This document shows, piece by piece, positions 25,311-33,985 of a stretch of 35,797 nt of DNA. This DNA is from Halorubrum halodurans (GTDB lineage: Archaea; Halobacteriota; Halobacteria; Halobacteriales; Haloferacaceae), in NCBI RefSeq assembly GCF_002252985.1, contig NZ_NHPJ01000083.1:1-35797 (forward strand), written 5' to 3'. Every line of letters begins with the position of its first letter. The first letter of the stretch is position 1. The notes below the pieces were generated by a model. That model was not told the origin of the DNA, made no database searches, and saw only the letters and a list, made by a program, of their open reading frames with translations. The position numbers were made by a program, and so were the translations under genes.

Positions 25311-25742
25311 TTACGCGTCGATCGCGTCGGCGACGTCGCCGGCGATCCCGTCCAGTTCGTCGTCCGAGAGGTCGGGACGCGTTCCGGCGACCGCGTGGAT
25401 CGGCGCGCCGCCGTCGCCCTCGAATCGCGGGACGACGTGTGCGTGGACGTGCGGGACCTCCTGGCCGGCCGCCTCCCCGTCGTTGACCCCGACGTTCGCC
25501 GCGTCGGCGTCGACGGCGTCCTGAACGCGGGGCGTGAGGTCGCTCACCGCGTCGAACACGGCGCTCGCGGTGTCGGCGTCGAGGTCGCCGACGCGCTCGG
25601 CGTGTGCCTTCGGGATCACGAGCGTGTGCCCGCGTGCGAGCGGGTTGGCGTCGAGGAACGCCAGGACGGCGTCGGTTTCGTACACCGTCCACGCGGGGAT
25701 CTCGCCGTCGACGATCGAACAGAAGATACAGTCGTCGGACAT
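25311..25742 (-). CDS. HIT-family nucleotide hydrolase
   Basis: 143-aa histidine-triad protein of the Hint/Fhit-like superfamily, hydrolysing nucleoside phosphoramidates or dinucleoside polyphosphates. The catalytic triad HVHAH is at 98-102. A CxxC pair (C5, C8) near the N-terminus is the usual Hint-type zinc half-site. The start is ATG 25742, 26 nt from a TTGATACG element; ten in-frame codons upstream are rejected. The specific substrate is not known. Confidence 0.92.
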   Translation of the reverse strand: MSDDCIFCSIVDGEIPAWTVYETDAVLAFLDANPLARGHTLVIPKAHAERVGDLDADTASAVFDAVSDLTPRVQDAVDADAANVGVNDGEAAGQEVPHVHAHVVPRFEGDGGAPIHAVAGTRPDLSDDELDGIAGDVADAIDA

Positions 25743-25841
25743 ACGCGAGGGGTCGACGCCGCGACGTATCAAGGTTTCCCGCCGGGGAACGCGACGCGGA
25801 CGCCGACCGGAGCGATCGCCCGTGTCGCGACGCGTCGCGCG

Positions 25842-26774
25842 TCACTCCTCGGCGTCGGGGAACGGTACCTCGATCAGCGTCCCGTCGTCGGGGAGCAGAC
25901 ACTCCCCGTCGAACGCCTCGCGGGCCTCCCGCAGTATCGGCGACGCGTCCGCGGCGTACCGCGAGGAGATGTGGACGAGCGCGAGCCGCTCGGCGTTCGC
26001 GCGCTGGGCGATCGATCCCGCCTCGCGGCCGGTCGAGTGGGCCGTGTCGCGGGCACGGTCGGCCATCCCCTCGGCGAAGGTCGCGTCGTGGACGAGGAGG
26101 TCGGCCCCCTCGGCGGCCTCGACGGTGCGCTCGCGCGGGCGGGTGTCGGCCGTGTAGACGAGCGTCCGGCCGGGCCGGGGCGGGCCGACGACCTGGTCGG
26201 GCTCCACGACGGTGCCGTCCGCCAGTTCGACCGACTCGCCCGCGTGAAGCCGGCCGAACGCCGGTCCGACCGGGACGCCGAGCTCCTCGGCTTTCGGACG
26301 GTCGAACCGGCCGGGGCGGTCCGCCTCCTCGAGAACGTACCCCTGTGAGACGGTGCGGTGCGTCGTCTCGAAGGCGCGGACCTCGTAGCCGTCGGCGTCG
26401 AGCGCGACGTCGCCGGGGGCGACCTCCGCGATCCGGACCGGGAACCCCGGCTGGTGGCCCACGGCGTGGACGAGGTCGTGAAGGTCCTCCCCGGTGCCGG
26501 GCGGGCAGTGGATCGAGAGCGGCTCGGTCCGGTCGTTGAACCCGAGCGTCTGAACGAGTCCGGGGATCCCGAGGACGTGGTCGCCGTGGAGGTGCGAGAC
26601 GAACAGGTGGTCGAGTCCGAAGCCGGTGCCGGCCCGCATCATCCCGCGCTGGGTGCCCTCGCCGCAGTCGAACAGCAGGCGGTCGCCCTCGCGGTTGACG
26701 AACAGGGCGCTCGGCGCGCGCTCGGTCGTCGGGACGGCGCCGCCCGTCCCGAGGAAGGTGACGCGAAGGGACAT
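25842..26774 (-). CDS. rnz: Ribonuclease Z
   Basis: 310-aa metallo-beta-lactamase-fold endonuclease that removes tRNA 3' trailers. The zinc motif HLHGDH (61-66) follows FVS, and the short-form RNase Z features FLGTGGAVPTTERA (N-terminus), FDCGEGTQ and HDATFAEG are present. Length fits the short tRNase Z class. The ATG at 26774 is preceded by CGAAAGGA and GTTTAC exactly 26 nt upstream, so the mRNA is probably leaderless. The long frame that continues upstream to 27374 is antisense to the neighbour and is not part of the gene. Confidence 0.95.
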   Translation of the reverse strand: MSLRVTFLGTGGAVPTTERAPSALFVNREGDRLLFDCGEGTQRGMMRAGTGFGLDHLFVSHLHGDHVLGIPGLVQTLGFNDRTEPLSIHCPPGTGEDLHDLVHAVGHQPGFPVRIAEVAPGDVALDADGYEVRAFETTHRTVSQGYVLEEADRPGRFDRPKAEELGVPVGPAFGRLHAGESVELADGTVVEPDQVVGPPRPGRTLVYTADTRPRERTVEAAEGADLLVHDATFAEGMADRARDTAHSTGREAGSIAQRANAERLALVHISSRYAADASPILREAREAFDGECLLPDDGTLIEVPFPDAEE

Positions 26775-26891
26775 ACGCGCCCTGCGGCCGGCGGGGGTAA
26801 ACTCCTTTCGAGCCGCGTCGCCGGCACGGTCGGGTCGAGAGCGACCGTCCACGGTCGAAGCCGACATGAGGCTCCCGCCCCGAGACCGGGC

Positions 26892-27218
26892 ATGTACGAC
26901 GAGATCGCCGCGCTCGTCCGCCAGGAAGGGTGGCGGGCGGAGGGCGCCGCCGCGCGCGTCCACTACGACGGCGGGGGCGACCGGGTCGCGATCGAGTTCT
27001 ACGCCGACGCCGAGCGCGTCCTCTACTGGAGCGTGCCCGAGGGGGTCGAGAGAGCGGGAGCGGACGAGGGCAGGAACGAGAACGGGACCGCGACGGCCGA
27101 CGCCGGCACCGCCGCGCCGATCCCCCGCGAGACCGTCCCGGACCCGCTGCGGCGGCGGGTCCGCGACGACCTCGACGCCGCGGGGATCGACCCCGCCGTC
27201 GAGCGGCGGAGCGTCTGA
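26892..27218 (+). CDS. Small haloarchaeal protein of unknown function
   Basis: 108-aa acidic protein divergent from rnz. The first 50 residues form an alpha/beta segment (MYDEIAALVRQEGWRAEGAA, then HYDGGGDRVAIEFYADAERV). A disordered Glu/Gly/Thr-rich loop and a helical C-terminus (PDPLRRRVRDDLDAAGIDPAV) follow. I recognise no family. Upstream is a BRE-like TCGAAG but only a weak TATA (ACATGAG), so the start is less secure than in neighbouring genes. Confidence 0.65.
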   Translation: MYDEIAALVRQEGWRAEGAAARVHYDGGGDRVAIEFYADAERVLYWSVPEGVERAGADEGRNENGTATADAGTAAPIPRETVPDPLRRRVRDDLDAAGIDPAVERRSV

Positions 27219-27240
27219 GCGGTCGGGTCGGTCGACGCGG

Positions 27241-27741
27241 TCACCACACGACCTCGTCGGCGACGGCGATCGTCCCCGACTCGACGATCCGGGCGTCGAG
27301 CCCGCCGCGGTGTTCGAGCGCCGCCTTCGCGTCGGGCTGGTCGGCGTGTGACGCCATGTACTCGCAGGGCTCACAGAGCCCGGTCCCCTCGAGGACGACC
27401 TCGCCGACGCGGAACCGCTCCCCGACGAGATGGTTCAGCGCCACCCCGCGCGTCGTGACGTTTCGCCGGTGTTCGCCGGCGGCGAGGTCGACGTCGTACG
27501 CCTCGGCGGCGGCCTCCACCGCCTCGGCCTCGATGAGCGTGACGTCGCTCGGATCGAGGTCGTCGCGCTCGTTGTAGATCCCCTCCCCCCTGAAGTAGCG
27601 GTCGCCCCTCAGCCCCCGACCGGCGACCGCCTCGACGGACTCCCGCGGCTCGGGGTCGCCGCCCGTGTCCGGGGCGACGTGGATGCGCTCGACCGTGCCG
27701 ACGCGGGCGTCGCGCGCCGACGCTTCCTTCGCGTGTCCCAT
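27241..27741 (-). CDS. MOSC-domain protein
   Basis: 166-aa MOSC-fold protein, related to molybdenum-cofactor sulfurase C-terminal domains and to YiiM-type proteins. It contains AGRGLRGDRYF near the N-terminus, NVTTRGVALNHLVGERF in the core and the conserved Cys in GTGLCEPCEYM. Stand-alone MOSC proteins are thought to handle sulfur or N-hydroxylated substrates with Mo cofactor; no specific role can be read here. The ATG at 27741 is set by GGGTTTATTATC 26-28 nt upstream; 44 in-frame codons upstream overlap the promoter and are dropped. Confidence 0.9.
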   Translation of the reverse strand: MGHAKEASARDARVGTVERIHVAPDTGGDPEPRESVEAVAGRGLRGDRYFRGEGIYNERDDLDPSDVTLIEAEAVEAAAEAYDVDLAAGEHRRNVTTRGVALNHLVGERFRVGEVVLEGTGLCEPCEYMASHADQPDAKAALEHRGGLDARIVESGTIAVADEVVW

Positions 27742-27830
27742 TGCCGTATCCGTTCGATCGGACGATAATAAACCCACGTCGTCGCCGGCGCGGCAGAGAT
27801 CGTTACGGACTCCGGCCTCGTCGGCCGCCG

Positions 27831-27842
27831 AAAGGATATAAC
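27831..27842 (+). promoter_or_regulatory. Promoter of the DUF433/DUF5615 pair
   Basis: CGAAAGG (BRE-like, 27829-27835) followed by ATATAA (27837-27842) predicts initiation near 27865, one base before the antitoxin ATG. No clear operator dyad was seen. Confidence 0.6.
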
Positions 27843-27865
27843 GGAAGCGGTGCCTACACGTCCAC

Positions 27866-28141
27866 ATGAGCATCGCCCGCGACGACGACGTCCTCGGCGG
27901 GGAGCCACGGATCGACGGGACGCGCGTGGGCGTCCGCCACGTCGCGGCACGGGTGATCGACGGCGGACGCGCTCCCGCCCACGTCGCGGATCAGTTCGAC
28001 GTGTCCCTCGCGGACGTGTACGAGTGTCTCTCGTACTACTACGCCCATATCGACGAGATGCGTGAACTCGAACGGGAGAACGAGGAGGCGTTCGAGCGGG
28101 TTCGAGAGTCGTCGGTGAAGCCCAAAGAGCCCGTACGGTGA
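27866..28141 (+). CDS. DUF433-type antitoxin
   Basis: 91-aa small HTH protein of the DUF433 family: the core LGGEPRIDGTRVGVRHVAARV followed by the HTH-like HVADQFDVSLADVYECLSYYYAH. The C-terminal 30 residues are charged and likely fold on the toxin. It overlaps the next gene by 4 nt (GTGA), the classic antitoxin-toxin arrangement. DUF433 proteins are regularly paired with DUF5615 PIN-like proteins. Base composition of the pair looks slightly lower in GC than the flanks, which would fit horizontal movement. Confidence 0.85.
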   Translation: MSIARDDDVLGGEPRIDGTRVGVRHVAARVIDGGRAPAHVADQFDVSLADVYECLSYYYAHIDEMRELERENEEAFERVRESSVKPKEPVR

Positions 28142-28509
28142 CGGAGATCCGGATCCTGCTCGACGAACACGTCGGCCGGGTGTTCGAGCGGACGCTCCGG
28201 GAGCGCGGATACGAGATCGAACAGGCGAAAGACCGGTTCGGAGAACACACGAGCGACGCCGAACTCGTCGAGTGGTGTGGCGAGTCCGGAACGGTTCTGG
28301 TGACGAACAACGCGAAGGACTTCGAACCGCTACACGAACGATACGATCACGCCGGGATCCTGCTCTACTACGACCAAAACCTGCCCGACACCGATCCCGA
28401 GGGACTCGCTCGAACGGTCGAGGAAGTGTTCAACCAGTACGGACTCGACGGGGTCGCGGATCAACTCGTCGATCTCGGTGAGTGGTACGAGTGGCTCCAC
28501 GACGAATAG
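28138..28509 (+). CDS. DUF5615 PIN-like toxin
   Basis: 123-aa PIN-like (Mut7-C-related) putative ribonuclease: ILLDEHVGRVF at the N-terminus carries the first acidic residue, and TVLVTNNAKDFE is the second conserved motif. The C-terminus is long for the family, with an acidic VADQLVDLGEWYEW tail. GTG 28138 overlaps the antitoxin stop. A type II toxin-antitoxin role is inferred from family pairing and is unproven here. Confidence 0.83.
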   Translation: MTEIRILLDEHVGRVFERTLRERGYEIEQAKDRFGEHTSDAELVEWCGESGTVLVTNNAKDFEPLHERYDHAGILLYYDQNLPDTDPEGLARTVEEVFNQYGLDGVADQLVDLGEWYEWLHDE

Positions 28510-28588
28510 CGGCCGTTCTCTCCGGATTCTGTCGGCCTGGATCGATCCCAAGGAAACGCACTTGCCTCGCGGTCCGATAGGGCGTGTG

Positions 28589-30535
28589 ATGAGTAGCGCC
28601 GAGTGGGAGGACGACGACCCGTTCGAGGAGCAGCGCGCGGAGGTCGAGAACCCGATGAAGCGGCTGTTCGCCGAGTACGGTCGCCCCTATCTCCCGCAGG
28701 TGTCCGTCGGGGTCCTCGCCAGCGTCTTCGCCCGGCTGCTCGACCTCCTCCCGCCGCTCATGCTGGGGATCGCCATCGACGCGGTGTTCTACGAGGACGC
28801 GCGCTTCAGCGAGCAGATCCCGCTCGTCGTGCTCCCGGACGCGTGGCTCCCGGCGGGCCGGGGCGAGCAGTTCTGGTTCACGGTCGCCGTCATCGCCGGG
28901 GCGTTCGCGCTCGGCGCGGCGTTCCACTGGGTCCGCAACTGGGGGTTCAACGCCTTCGCCCAGCACATCCAACACGACGTGCGGACCGACACCTACGACC
29001 GGATGCAGCGGCTGAACATGGAGTTCTTCTCCGACAAGCAGACGGGCGAGATGATGTCGATCCTCTCGAACGACGTGAACCGCCTCGAGCGCTTCCTGAA
29101 CGACGGGATGAACTCGCTGTTCCGGCTCGCCGTGATGGTCGTCGGCATCGGCGGCCTGCTGGTGTGGATCAACCCGCAGCTCGCCCTCGTGGCGCTTTTA
29201 CCCGTCCCGGTCATCGCCGGGTTCACCTACCTCTTCATCAGGACGATCCAGCCGAAGTACGCCGCGGTGCGCTCCTCCGTCGGGAAGATGAACTCCCGGC
29301 TCGAGAACAACCTCGGCGGCATCCAGGTGATCAAGTCGTCGAACACCGAGCCGTACGAATCCGACCGCGTCGACGACGTCTCGATGGACTACTTCGACGC
29401 CAACTGGGACGCGATCGGCACCCGGATCAAGTTCTTCCCGGCACTGCGCGTGCTCGCGGGCATCGGCTTCGTGTTCACCTTCGTGGTCGGCGGGCTCTGG
29501 GTGTTCGAGGGGAGTGCGCCCGGTCCCTTCTCCGGCGACCTCTCCGTCGGGATGTTCGTCGTCTTCATCCTCTACACCCAGCGGTTCATCTGGCCGATGG
29601 CCCAGTTCGGGCAGATCATCAACATGTACCAGCGGGCTCGCGCCTCCTCCGAGCGCATCTTCGGGCTGATGGACGAGCCCTCGAAGCTCGAACAGGACGC
29701 CGACGCGCCGGACCTGGTCGTGGAGGGGGGCGAGGTCGTCTACGACGGCGTCACCTTCGGCTACGACGAGGAGCCGACGATCCGGGACGTCGACTTCGCG
29801 GTCGAGGGCGGCGAGACGCTCGCGCTCGTCGGGCCGACCGGGGCCGGGAAGTCGACCGTGCTCAAGCTGCTCCTCCGGATGTACGACGTCGACGAGGGCG
29901 AGATCCGGATCGACGGCCAGGACGTGAGCGAGGTCACGCTGCGGTCGCTGCGCCGGTCGATCGGCTACGTCGGGCAGTCGTCGTACCTGTTCTACGGCAC
30001 CGTCCGCGAGAACATCACCTACGGGGCCTTCGAGGCGACCGACGAGGAGGTCCGCGAGGCCGCGAAGGCCGCGGAGGCGCACGCGTTCATCGAGAACCTC
30101 CCCGACGGCTACGACACGATGGTGGGCGAACGCGGCGTGAAGCTCTCGGGCGGCCAGCGCCAGCGGGTCACCATCGCCCGCGCGGTGTTGAAGGACCCGG
30201 ACGTCCTCGTCCTCGACGAGGCCACCTCCGACGTCGACACGGAGACGGAGATGCTGATCCAGCGGTCGGTAGACCGACTCACGGCCGACCGGACGACGTT
30301 CGCGATCGCCCACCGCCTCTCGACGATCAGGGACGCCGACACCATCCTGGTGTTGGAGGACGGCGAGATCGTCGAGCGGGGGAGCCACGACGAACTGCTG
30401 GAGAACGAGGGGCTGTACGCGCACCTCTGGGGCGTCCAGGCCGGCGAGATAGACGAGCTGCCCCAGGAGTTCATCGACCGCGCCCAGGAGCGGACCGCGC
30501 GCGTGCTCGAGGACGCCGAGGGCGACGACGACTAG
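28589..30535 (+). CDS. ABC exporter half-transporter (MsbA/multidrug type)
   Basis: 648-aa fused transmembrane and ATPase protein. An N-terminal cytoplasmic segment leads into about six helices (ABC_membrane type 1, roughly residues 30-345). The ATPase follows, with Walker A GPTGAGKST (K421), signature LSGGQ (519-523), Walker B VLVLDE (D543-E544) and the switch His in AIAHRLS. It probably works as a homodimer exporting lipids or drugs; the substrate is unknown. The N-terminus is very acidic (SSAEWEDDDPFEEQ). An in-frame start at 28478 inside the toxin gene is rejected. A 19-nt tandem repeat includes the stop codon. Confidence 0.93.
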   Translation: MSSAEWEDDDPFEEQRAEVENPMKRLFAEYGRPYLPQVSVGVLASVFARLLDLLPPLMLGIAIDAVFYEDARFSEQIPLVVLPDAWLPAGRGEQFWFTVAVIAGAFALGAAFHWVRNWGFNAFAQHIQHDVRTDTYDRMQRLNMEFFSDKQTGEMMSILSNDVNRLERFLNDGMNSLFRLAVMVVGIGGLLVWINPQLALVALLPVPVIAGFTYLFIRTIQPKYAAVRSSVGKMNSRLENNLGGIQVIKSSNTEPYESDRVDDVSMDYFDANWDAIGTRIKFFPALRVLAGIGFVFTFVVGGLWVFEGSAPGPFSGDLSVGMFVVFILYTQRFIWPMAQFGQIINMYQRARASSERIFGLMDEPSKLEQDADAPDLVVEGGEVVYDGVTFGYDEEPTIRDVDFAVEGGETLALVGPTGAGKSTVLKLLLRMYDVDEGEIRIDGQDVSEVTLRSLRRSIGYVGQSSYLFYGTVRENITYGAFEATDEEVREAAKAAEAHAFIENLPDGYDTMVGERGVKLSGGQRQRVTIARAVLKDPDVLVLDEATSDVDTETEMLIQRSVDRLTADRTTFAIAHRLSTIRDADTILVLEDGEIVERGSHDELLENEGLYAHLWGVQAGEIDELPQEFIDRAQERTARVLEDAEGDDD

Positions 30536-30578
30536 CGAGAGCGACGACGACCAGCGGGGGCGACGACGACCAGCGACG
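30522..30578. repeat. 19-nt tandem repeat spanning the ABC exporter stop
   Basis: Three consecutive 19-nt units (30522-30540, 30541-30559, 30560-30578) share GCGACGACGAC-y-AGCG. The first carries the TAG stop (30533-30535). The second and third read CAG at the same place. The third ends at the base before the stop of the convergent DUF5789 gene. Confidence 0.85.
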
Positions 30579-30896
30579 TTACGGCGACCGGCGGCTCCAG
30601 TCGCCCGTCTCCCTGCCGACCGTCTCCGGATCGACGGGGTTCCCGGTCCCGTCGACGCCGACGACCGCGAGGATCGCGTCGCGGACCTGCTGGGGTTCGC
30701 GGAAGGTCGCCACGTCGGTCCGGCGCAACACCGCCTCCAGCCGGTCGGTACCGTCCGCGTGGTCGAGTTCGAACCCGCCGTACTGCTCTATCAGTTCCTC
30801 CTTCGTCACCGGGTAGGCGTGCTCGCGGAGCGCGGGCTTCAGCGGGCCGAACGTCACGCCGTAGACGGCCTCGGGGGCGGCCTCGTCGTCGGTCAT
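30579..30896 (-). CDS. DUF5789-family haloarchaeal protein
   Basis: 105-aa protein that resembles the haloarchaeal DUF5789 family: central YPVTKEELIEQYGGFELDHADGT and a C-terminal FREPQQVRDAILAVVG. It is small, acidic and soluble, with no known activity. The ATG follows a CTTAAT element by 26 nt. It converges with the ABC exporter and diverges from the creatininase-like gene. Confidence 0.8.
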   Translation of the reverse strand: MTDDEAAPEAVYGVTFGPLKPALREHAYPVTKEELIEQYGGFELDHADGTDRLEAVLRRTDVATFREPQQVRDAILAVVGVDGTGNPVDPETVGRETGDWSRRSP

Positions 30897-31014
30897 ACTC
30901 GCCGATCCACGCCCGACGGATTAAGTATCGGGGGCGAACCGCGCGGAAGGCGGGACCGTGACGCGCCGGGCGGTCGACCGTCGGCTATACGGGGTCGGTC
31001 GACGCAGGGGAGGT

Positions 31015-31791
31015 ATGCGACTCGCGGACGCAACCTGGACCGACGTGCGGGACGCCGACGTCGACGTGGCGTTCCTCCCGGTCGGCAGCACCGAACAGCA
31101 CGGCCCGCACGCACCGCTCGGCACCGACACGCTGAACGCGGTCGCGGTCGCGGAGGCGGCCGCGGCGGCGTACGACGCGGAGCCGCGCGCGGGCGTCGCC
31201 GACGGCGTCCCCCGCGGCGAGGCGCTCGTCGGGCCCCCGATCCCCGTCGGCGTCGCCGAGGAACACCGCGCGTTCGACGGGACGATGTGGGTGAGCCCCG
31301 ACGCGTTCCGCGCGTACGTCCGGGAGGCGGCCGCCTCGCTCCCGGCACACGGCGTCGACCGCGTCGTGTTCGTGAACGGCCACGGCGGGAACGTCGAGGC
31401 GCTCGCGGAGGTCGCCCGCCGCTTCTCCCGTGACCCCGCACACGACGGCTACAGTGTCGCGTTCACCTGGTTCGAGGCGGTCGGCGAACACGCGGGCGAC
31501 ATGGGGCACGCGGGACCGCTCGAGACGGCGCTTCTGCGCGCGACGACCCCCGACCTCGTCCGCGAGGGGCGGATCGAGGACGCGCGCGACGGGGGAGCCG
31601 AGCGATGGGGGGAGTGGGTCTCGGGCGTGAACCTCGCGCACGACTCCGAGGAGTTCACCGACAACGGGGTCGTCGGCGACCCGACCGCGGGCGACGCCGA
31701 CCGCGGTCGGGAGCTGCTCGACCGCGCGAGCGACGCGCTCGTCGAGCTGGCGCGGGCGGTCGCGGACCGGGAGGTCGGAGACGGCGGGTAG
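31015..31791 (+). CDS. Creatininase/ArfB-like amidohydrolase
   Basis: 258-aa metal-dependent amidohydrolase of the creatininase family. Metal ligands are visible in STEQHGPHAPLGTD (E27, H29, D38), NGHGGN (121-126, H123) and the later GHAGPLET. Archaeal members include ArfB, the formamide hydrolase of riboflavin/F420 biosynthesis, a reasonable candidate role since haloarchaea make F420. Creatininase itself is unlikely. ATG 31015 is 27 nt after CTATAC (30985-30990). A GGGGAGG also precedes it. An in-frame GTG at 30958 is too far upstream. Confidence 0.85.
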   Translation: MRLADATWTDVRDADVDVAFLPVGSTEQHGPHAPLGTDTLNAVAVAEAAAAAYDAEPRAGVADGVPRGEALVGPPIPVGVAEEHRAFDGTMWVSPDAFRAYVREAAASLPAHGVDRVVFVNGHGGNVEALAEVARRFSRDPAHDGYSVAFTWFEAVGEHAGDMGHAGPLETALLRATTPDLVREGRIEDARDGGAERWGEWVSGVNLAHDSEEFTDNGVVGDPTAGDADRGRELLDRASDALVELARAVADREVGDGG

Positions 31792-31796
31792 CCCGC

Positions 31797-32081
31797 TCAG
31801 ATGAGGTCGTCGGGGTCGTGCGCGTCGCGCATGCGTCGCGCCTCCGCCGCGTACCGCTCGCGTAGGTCCGGATCGTCGACGGACCCGAGCTCGCCCGGGC
31901 CGGCCTGGACGGCCGCGGTGGTGTCCCGCACGTCCGAGAAGGACGTGAGCGCGCGCTCCTTGCGGAAGTACCGCTCGCCGTCGGGCGTGGCGTACGTAAG
32001 GATCACCATGTTCTGCTCGTCGTCGGAGTAGGTCCGCTCGACCAGCCAGACGCGGACGACGTCCGTCGTCGACTCTTCCAT
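31797..32081 (-). CDS. Small conserved-looking haloarchaeal protein
   Basis: 94-aa soluble acidic protein: an N-terminal beta-rich part (VVRVWLVERTYSDDEQNMVILTYATPDGERYFRKE) and a helical tail (DPDLRERYAAEARRMRDAHD). I do not recognise a family. CTTTATGC (32112-32105) 26-28 nt before the ATG fixes the start. It ends a few bases from the convergent creatininase-like gene. Confidence 0.72.
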   Translation of the reverse strand: MEESTTDVVRVWLVERTYSDDEQNMVILTYATPDGERYFRKERALTSFSDVRDTTAAVQAGPGELGSVDDPDLRERYAAEARRMRDAHDPDDLI

Positions 32082-32158
32082 GTCCGGAGGGTCGGGCGGG
32101 GGACGCATAAAGTGCGACGTCGATCCCACGGGAGACGACGAAGCGTGCGCCGACCCGT

Positions 32159-32557
32159 CTACGCGTCGTCCGCGGCGTCCTGGAGCGCGCCGCGGATCGC
32201 GGGGACCGTCCCGGTGAGCGAGGCCACCTCCTCGGCGGCCGACTCGATGTCCCCCACGAGCGACTCCATGTCGGCGATCTCCGCCTCGAGGTCCGCCGCG
32301 TCCTCGAAGGCGTCGGCGCGCTCGCCGAGGACGTACGCCTTCTTCGCCGAGCGCACGTGATCGACCGCGTCGCCGACGTCGAGCGCCGACTTGAGCCCGT
32401 TGAGCGCCCCGAGGACGTTCTCGGCGTCGGTCACCCACACGTCGTCGGGGTCGGGAAGCTCCTCGCGGGCGGCCGCGAGGTGCTCCTCGACCTCCGCGCG
32501 GGTCTCCTCGGCCGCCTCCCCGAACAGGTCGTCGTCGTCGAACGTGGACTGGCTCAT
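32159..32557 (-). CDS. DUF5790-like coiled-coil protein
   Basis: 132-aa strongly acidic, largely helical protein (MSQSTFDDDDLFGEAAEETRA at the N-terminus) with heptad-like helices to the end. It resembles the haloarchaeal DUF5790 family; no function is known. GAATATAAGC (32590-32581) 26-28 nt upstream sets ATG 32557. The start at 32632 in the same frame is rejected. It is codirectional with its neighbours, each with its own TATA element. Confidence 0.78.
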   Translation of the reverse strand: MSQSTFDDDDLFGEAAEETRAEVEEHLAAAREELPDPDDVWVTDAENVLGALNGLKSALDVGDAVDHVRSAKKAYVLGERADAFEDAADLEAEIADMESLVGDIESAAEEVASLTGTVPAIRGALQDAADDA

Positions 32558-32660
32558 GCGGGGACCGTCGAGCCGACGCGGCTTATATTCGAGCCCGAAA
32601 GCGAAAGTGAAATCCGCCGATCGAGGAGCCACGCGGGGGATCGACGGGAACGCGGGCGGG

Positions 32661-32819
32661 TCAGACCCGGCCGAGGAGTTCGAGCGTCACGAGGAGGATC
32701 GCGACCGTCAGGAAGCCGGCGAGGACCGCCAGCGTCCGCAGCCACGGGAGGACGGTCTCGGCGTCCGGGAGCGCCGTGCCGAGGGAGCGGTGCGTCCGGG
32801 GGTCCGGGTCCGACGCCAT
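32661..32819 (-). CDS. 52-aa single-pass membrane protein
   Basis: Short minus-strand ORF, ATG 32819 to TGA 32661. The product starts MASDPDPRTHRSLGTALPDA, followed by WLRTLAVLAGFLTVAILLVT as one predicted membrane helix and a short ELLGRV tail. Third codon positions are overwhelmingly G or C, as in real genes of this window. The N-terminus is hydrophilic. It lies between the DUF5790-like gene and mdh. Function unknown. No strong TATA element was seen, so it may depend on read-through from mdh. Confidence 0.6.
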   Translation of the reverse strand: MASDPDPRTHRSLGTALPDAETVLPWLRTLAVLAGFLTVAILLVTLELLGRV

Positions 32820-32930
32820 GGCGGGGGATCGGGTGTCGACGCACGTGAACTCGACTATGAGAGACCCGTCCGGGATCGGAGGACTCGGGAGCGATACGGA
32901 GAGGTCCGGACTCCCGGAGAGGCCGGCCGC

Positions 32931-33845
32931 CTACGCGATCTTCGCGTACTGCTCGGAGAGCTTCTCGGCCGCCTCGTCGAGGAGCTCGGCCTCGTACTCG
33001 TCGAGCTCCCACTCGATCACCTCCTCGACGCCGTTCGACCCGAGCTTCGCGGGGACGCCGAGGGCGGCGTCGTCGTAGCCGTACTCGCCGTCGAGCACGA
33101 CCGAGCAGGGGAGCACCTCGCCGGTGTCGTTCAGGATCGCCTCGACGGTGTGGGCGACGCCGGTGGCGGGCCCCCACTGGGTCGCGCCCTTCCGGCTGAT
33201 CACGTCCATCGCGGACTCCTGGAGGTCCGCGAGGATCGCCTCGCGCTCGTCGGCGTCGAACTCGGGGTCCCGGCCGTTCACGCGCACCTTCGAGAACACC
33301 GGAGCCTGCGCGTCGCCGTGCTCGCCGAGGATCGTCGCCTCGACGTTCTTCACGGGCGCGTCGAACCGCTCGGAGAGGACGTACCGGAAGCGCGCGGAGT
33401 CGAGGCGGCCCCCGAAGCCGACCACCTGTCCGCGGTCGCGGTCGCCCGCCTCGTAGAGGTGACGGTTGAGGAGGTCGACCGGGTTCGAGGTGGTGACGGT
33501 GACGAAGTCGTCGTTGTGCTCGGCGAGCGAGGCGGCGATGTCCTCCATGATCGGGGCGTTGTCGCCGGCCAGGTCGATCCGGGTCTGGCCCTCCTTCCGG
33601 GGGATCCCCGCCGTGATCACGACGACGTCCGAGCCGGCGGTGTCCGCGTACTCGCCCTGTCTGACCGTCGTGTTCGAGTCGTAGGCGACGCCGTGGTTCG
33701 CGTCGGCCGCCTGGCCGATCGTCGTCTCGCGCTGGTCCGGGATGTCGACGAAGACGAGCTCGTCGACCACGTCGCGCAGTGCGAGGTTGTAGCCGGCCGC
33801 GGCTCCTACCGTCCCTGCCGCGCCGATCACGCTGACTTTGCTCAT
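32931..33845 (-). CDS. mdh: Malate dehydrogenase
   Basis: 304-aa LDH-like malate dehydrogenase of the haloarchaeal type, oxidising malate to oxaloacetate with NAD in the TCA cycle. The Rossmann motif GAAGTVG is at 8-14. The substrate loop IPRKEGQTR supplies R83 and R89, an arginine at the discriminating position that favours malate over lactate. The catalytic pair D149 and H176 (GEHGD) is present. Length equals the Haloarcula enzyme within a residue or two. TCGAAACG and GTTTACTC (33879-33872) precede ATG 33845 by about 30 nt. Confidence 0.96.
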   Translation of the reverse strand: MSKVSVIGAAGTVGAAAGYNLALRDVVDELVFVDIPDQRETTIGQAADANHGVAYDSNTTVRQGEYADTAGSDVVVITAGIPRKEGQTRIDLAGDNAPIMEDIAASLAEHNDDFVTVTTSNPVDLLNRHLYEAGDRDRGQVVGFGGRLDSARFRYVLSERFDAPVKNVEATILGEHGDAQAPVFSKVRVNGRDPEFDADEREAILADLQESAMDVISRKGATQWGPATGVAHTVEAILNDTGEVLPCSVVLDGEYGYDDAALGVPAKLGSNGVEEVIEWELDEYEAELLDEAAEKLSEQYAKIA

Positions 33846-33985
33846 GCCACCTAACATCGCGGTCGGCCGGCGAGTAAACGTTTCGAAAGGACCGATCGGC
33901 CGCCGGAGAACGGCCGCGGACGAGCGGTCGGGCGGGCGCGTCCGTCGCGAAAACCCTAACACCGGCCGCGACGCAGGGACGCGTA

